Positions 7,441 through 10,040 of a DNA stretch of 10,040 nucleotides are shown piece after piece. Source of the DNA: Cristatella mucedo (Eukaryota > Bryozoa > Phylactolaemata > Cristatellidae); assembly GCA_009760855.2 (NCBI GenBank), contig WPIO01000700.1, positions 1-10,040 of the forward strand. The letters run 5' to 3'. The notes below the pieces were generated by a model. The model had not been told where the DNA came from. It made no database searches and was given only the letters and a program-made list of their open reading frames with translations. A program made the position numbers and the translations under genes. How positions within the stretch are numbered: position 1 is the first letter of the stretch; every line of letters begins with the position of its first letter.

Positions 7441-8275
7441 AATTAGCAGCTGTTTGGTCGACTGTACCAGCAGTTTCTTATTTTCAGTCTCAGCTCCCAC
7501 GAGGCCCATATGGTCTGCCGTATCGTCCGGTGAAACCCTCGGTTCCATTCATGCATTGGAAGTGGCAGCCGATTTCGTGATTTTTCGTCGTCAACTACGA
7601 TTGGCACATCCATAGAGTCCTTTACTGCCGAAGGGCCCATCACGGCTTTCTCTACAACCGCTGCCACAGTTAAGTACCACAGCACTTCTCAAATCGCCTC
7701 CTGGTCCATGAAATTCGCCACAACGTCTACCAGATGCGTCGATTTGCGAATCGTCCTCGCTACCACAAAGTTCTTTCAAGCAACGGTTTGCAACGTGGCT
7801 GGCACTGCTGTTATGCTGGGTAAAACGAGGTACTGCTGCCGCTGCCAACGAGTTTTGTGAAGCTTCCGGGGCAGCAGCTGAGGGGTCCTCTGCCGACCGT
7901 CGGCCACTACCTGCTGGTGCTTCCTTCCATATCCGCATGTTCTGTAATAGGGATATTTGCTACTCTCCGAATTGGTACTGTTACTGCTGTTGCTGCTGCT
8001 GCTGTTGTTGCTGCTGTTGCAACTTCTATTGTTGCTTACCACCTTCTTTTGTGTGAAAGTGACTTGGCTACCTTAAAAAAAAGAGGTAGTAAATTAGCTG
8101 TTGCCTGTATCAGTAGCATCTGCTTTCCAACATCAGATTGCACATTCTCTGATGCCAAATGAGTGATCTGTCGTGTCACAACCAGTTTTCAGAAGTCACA
8201 GAGACAGTGTCCTAGTATACGTTGCAGCTACTGATAAACGGAGTACCACTTCTGGTATTTGTACCGGCTTTTAGT
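7441..8275 (+). repeat. Satellite unit U8 (sub-type D)
   Basis: A unit of 835 bp paired with U4 at an offset of about 3.34 kb. The order C then D is thus repeated (U3-U4 and U7-U8). The central portion carries the U5-like CTCGCTACCACAAAG variant near 7758. Confidence 0.87.
7977..8036 (+). repeat. Triplet tract of U8 (20 triplets)
   Basis: ACT-GTT-ACT start, four consecutive GCT, and the GCA-ACT-TCT ending. Phase is kept throughout. Confidence 0.86.
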
Positions 8276-9088
8276 AATCAGCAGCTTTTGGTTCGACTGT
8301 GCAAGCAGTTTCTTTGTTTTCAGTCTCAGCTTTTACAAGGCCCTTATGGTCTGCCTTATCTTCGATTGTAACCCTAAATTCTATTCAGGCATTTAAATAG
8401 GCAGCCGATTTGATGATTCTGCCTCGTAACCCACTGTTGGCTTCTCCACCGCGTCCTTCCAAATAGCCCATCACAGCTTTCTCTTTTGCCGCTGCCACTG
8501 TTAAGTACCACAGCACTTTGCGAATCGCCTCCCGGTCCCTAAAATTAGCCACACCATCTACCCGATGGGTCAATTTTGGAATCCTCCTTGCAGCCACAAA
8601 GTGCGTTCTAGCCACGATTAGCAACGTGGCTGCCACTGCCACTCTTCTGGGTCAAACGAGGCACTGCTGCTGCAGCCAACAAGTTTTGTGAAGCTTACTT
8701 TGCAACTGCTAAGGGGTGTTCTGCCGACCGTCGGCCACTACCTGTGGGTGTTTCCAGCCATATCCGCACGTTCTGTAGCCGGGACATTGGATACTTGTAG
8801 AGTGACTGCTGTTGCCTCTACTGCTACTGTTGCTGCTTTTGTTGTTGCTGTACACCTTCTTTAGTGTGAAAGTGACTTTGCTACTTTCGAAAAAAGAGTT
8901 GGTCCATCAGCTTTTGGCTGTTTAAGTCGCATCATCTTTCCATCATCAGATCGCCTATTCTCTGATGCCAAATGACTGATCTGTCGTGTCACAGTCATAT
9001 TTCAGAAGTCAGAATGACTTTTTCCCAGTATACGTTGTAGCTACTGATAAACGAAGTACCACTTACAGTATTTCTACCGACTTGTCTT
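8276..9088 (+). repeat. Satellite unit U9 (sub-type B)
   Basis: A unit of about 813 bp. Its second half resembles U2: GGTCAAACGAGGCACTG near 8650, CCAACAAGTTTTGTGAAGCT, CTTTGCAnCTGCT, and CACAGTCATAT near 8990 against CACAGCCATAT in U2. The first half is more diverged, with a TTTAAATAG change near 8392 and CAAATAGCCCATCAC near 8458. Confidence 0.85.
8805..8849 (+). repeat. Triplet tract of U9 (15 triplets)
   Basis: The most interrupted tract (GCC, TCT, ACT, TTT among GCT/GTT), ending GTT-GTT-GCT before GTACACC. Confidence 0.83.
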
Positions 9089-9424
9089 GTCGTTTTCTTG
9101 TCACGTCATGCATGCATGTTCTGCAGCCTGGAAATTTAATGTCCGAGTTGCTGCTGTCGCTGCTGTTGCTGCTTCTGTCGTTGCTGTACACCTTCTTTAG
9201 TGTAAAAGTGACTTTGCTACTTTCGAAAATAGAGGCGGTCAATCAGCTGATGGCTATTTCAGTCGCATCAACTTTCCAACATCTGAATTCACATTCTCTT
9301 ATGCTAAATGAGTGATCTGTCGCGTCACAACCAGTTTTCAGAAGTCAGAATGAATTCTTCCCGATATACGTTGCAGCTACTGATAGACGAAGTACCACTT
9401 ACAGTATTTCTACCAGCTTGTCCT
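9089..9424 (+). repeat. Satellite unit U10, internally deleted (336 bp)
   Basis: About 476 bp are missing relative to a full unit. The sequence passes from CTTGTCTT (9081-9088) through about 20 unassigned bases (GTCGTTTTCTTGTCACG, then CATGCATGCATG) straight into the GCATGTTCTG that normally lies about 500 bp into the unit. From there to the end it is ordinary, with a triplet tract and the GAAAGT/ACTTTC block. Confidence 0.86.
9147..9185 (+). repeat. Triplet tract of U10 (13 triplets)
   Basis: GCT/GTT/GTC tract retained in the deleted unit, so the internal deletion stopped upstream of it. Confidence 0.84.
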
Positions 9425-9932
9425 AATCAGCAGCTGTTAGGTCGACTGTGCTAGCAGTTTCTTAGTTTTTAGTCTCAGCTCTTACAAGGCCCTTATGGTG
9501 TGCCGTACCGTCAAGTTAAACCCTCGTTTTCATTAATGCCTTAGATGAGCCAGCCGATTTAGTGATTCCGCCTCGTCAACTACCATTATCTCTTCCACCG
9601 AGTCCTCCACCGCCGAACGGCGCTTCACAGCTTTTCCTACTGAAGCTACGATATTTAAGTACCACAGCACTTCTCAATTCCAGTCCTGAATTCTAAAATG
9701 AGCCACAGCGTCTAACCGATGGGTCGATTGGCGAATTTTTCTTGCAGGGACAAAGTGCTTTCCAGCAACGATTTGCAACGTGGCTGCCACTGCCACTCTG
9801 CTGGGTCAAACGAGGCACTGTTGCTGCTGCCAACAAGTTTTGTGAAGCTGGCTGGAAGCTGCTGAGGGGTCTTCTTCTGACCGTTGGCCACTACTTGTGG
9901 GTGCTTCCTGCCATATCCGCATGGTCTCCAGC

Positions 9933-9980
9933 CTGGACATGGACCCGTCCAGGAGGTGCATCCTCCGTTTGTCCTACCGC
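9933..9980 (+). other. Small insertion with two potential hairpins in U11
   Basis: All other units go directly from the GTTCTGTAGC-like block to GGACATT. Here about 48 bases intervene, flanked by near-copies of GGACAT (CTGGACAT and CGGGACAT). Inside, CCTGGAC (9932-9938) can pair with GTCCAGG (9947-9953), and GGAGG (9952-9956) with CCTCC (9962-9966). The origin of the insert is not recognised. Confidence 0.6.
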
Positions 9981-10002
9981 CGGGACATTCGATACGGTTC
10001 GT

Positions 10003-10040
10003 GTTGTTACTGTACTGCTGTTGCTGCTTCTGTTGTTGCT
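10003..10040 (+). repeat. Triplet tract of U11 (cut by the window end)
   Basis: GTT-GTT-ACT, then a one-base phase slip at GTACTG, then GCT/GTT triplets up to the last base. Confidence 0.8.

Larger units (their letters stand above)
9425..10040 (+). repeat. Satellite unit U11 (partial, runs off the window, with insertion)
   Basis: Opens like the other units. GGGTCAAACGAGGCACTG near 9804 and CCAACAAGTTTTGTGAAGCT link it to U2 and U9. An extra 48 bases lie between CAGCCTGGACAT and CCGGGACATTC (about 9933-9980). The window ends inside its triplet tract. Confidence 0.85.

Noticed and set aside
8288-8300. GGTTCGACTGT resembling a Pol III B box
   Set aside because: Other units read AGGTCGACTGT or TGGTCGACTGT here. 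The match results from a private change, and no A box or terminator is found at proper spacing.
1-10040. CRISPR array or prokaryotic repeat system
   Set aside because: Units are about 830 bp with no short repeat-spacer pattern, no cas-like frame and no bacterial gene organisation; the LINE shows eukaryotic origin.
1654-10040. Tandem rRNA, snRNA or histone gene cluster
   Set aside because: No recognisable 5S, snRNA or histone sequence was seen in the unit on either strand.

Overview
The window looks like repeat-rich, non-coding DNA from an animal nuclear genome. It holds a satellite-type tandem array with one non-LTR retrotransposon inside it. No cellular protein gene, tRNA, rRNA or prokaryotic operon can be supported. 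The animal assignment rests on the retrotransposon: a reverse transcriptase with a YADD box and a CR1/L2-type C-terminal region, a GGCGC hairpin near its 3' end, and an (ATT)n tail. CpG is not depleted (14 CpG counted by hand in 6001-6240, near random expectation). That fits a weakly methylated invertebrate genome better than a typical vertebrate one, but the species cannot be named.

Layout. Positions 1-93 are the end of one satellite unit and the first few bases of the next (units U0 and U1). From about 88-97 to 1653 lies a 5'-truncated L2-like LINE: the 3' part of its ORF2 (94-1425), a 3' UTR (1426-1653), a two-part hairpin (1591-1630) and an ATT tail (1640-1653). The interrupted unit U1 resumes at 1654. 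From there to 10040 the window is a head-to-tail array of a unit of about 808-850 bp. Using a conserved AATCAGCAGCTG landmark as the unit start, units begin near 87/1654, 2457, 3271, 4100, 4939, 5747, 6591, 7441, 8276, 9089 and 9425. U10 is shortened to 336 bp by an internal deletion. U11 runs off the end and carries a small insertion.

Every unit carries an imperfect (GCT/GTT)n triplet tract of 11 to 24 triplets. It is followed by a shared block containing GAAAGT...ACTTTCGAAAA. Units fall into sub-types: U3 and U7 match throughout, U4 and U8 match, U1 and U6 share diagnostic stretches, and U2, U9 and the left edge share others. The array therefore has a disordered higher-order structure rather than being a run of equivalent monomers.

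Open frames within the array (poly-Cys, poly-Ala or poly-Leu runs on the plus strand, Gln/Ser/Asn-rich runs on the minus strand) come mainly from the stop-free triplet tract and are not called as genes. The points most worth checking are the triplet tract embedded in a satellite monomer, two dyad elements with paired changes in some units, and an L2 insertion with no clear target-site duplication.
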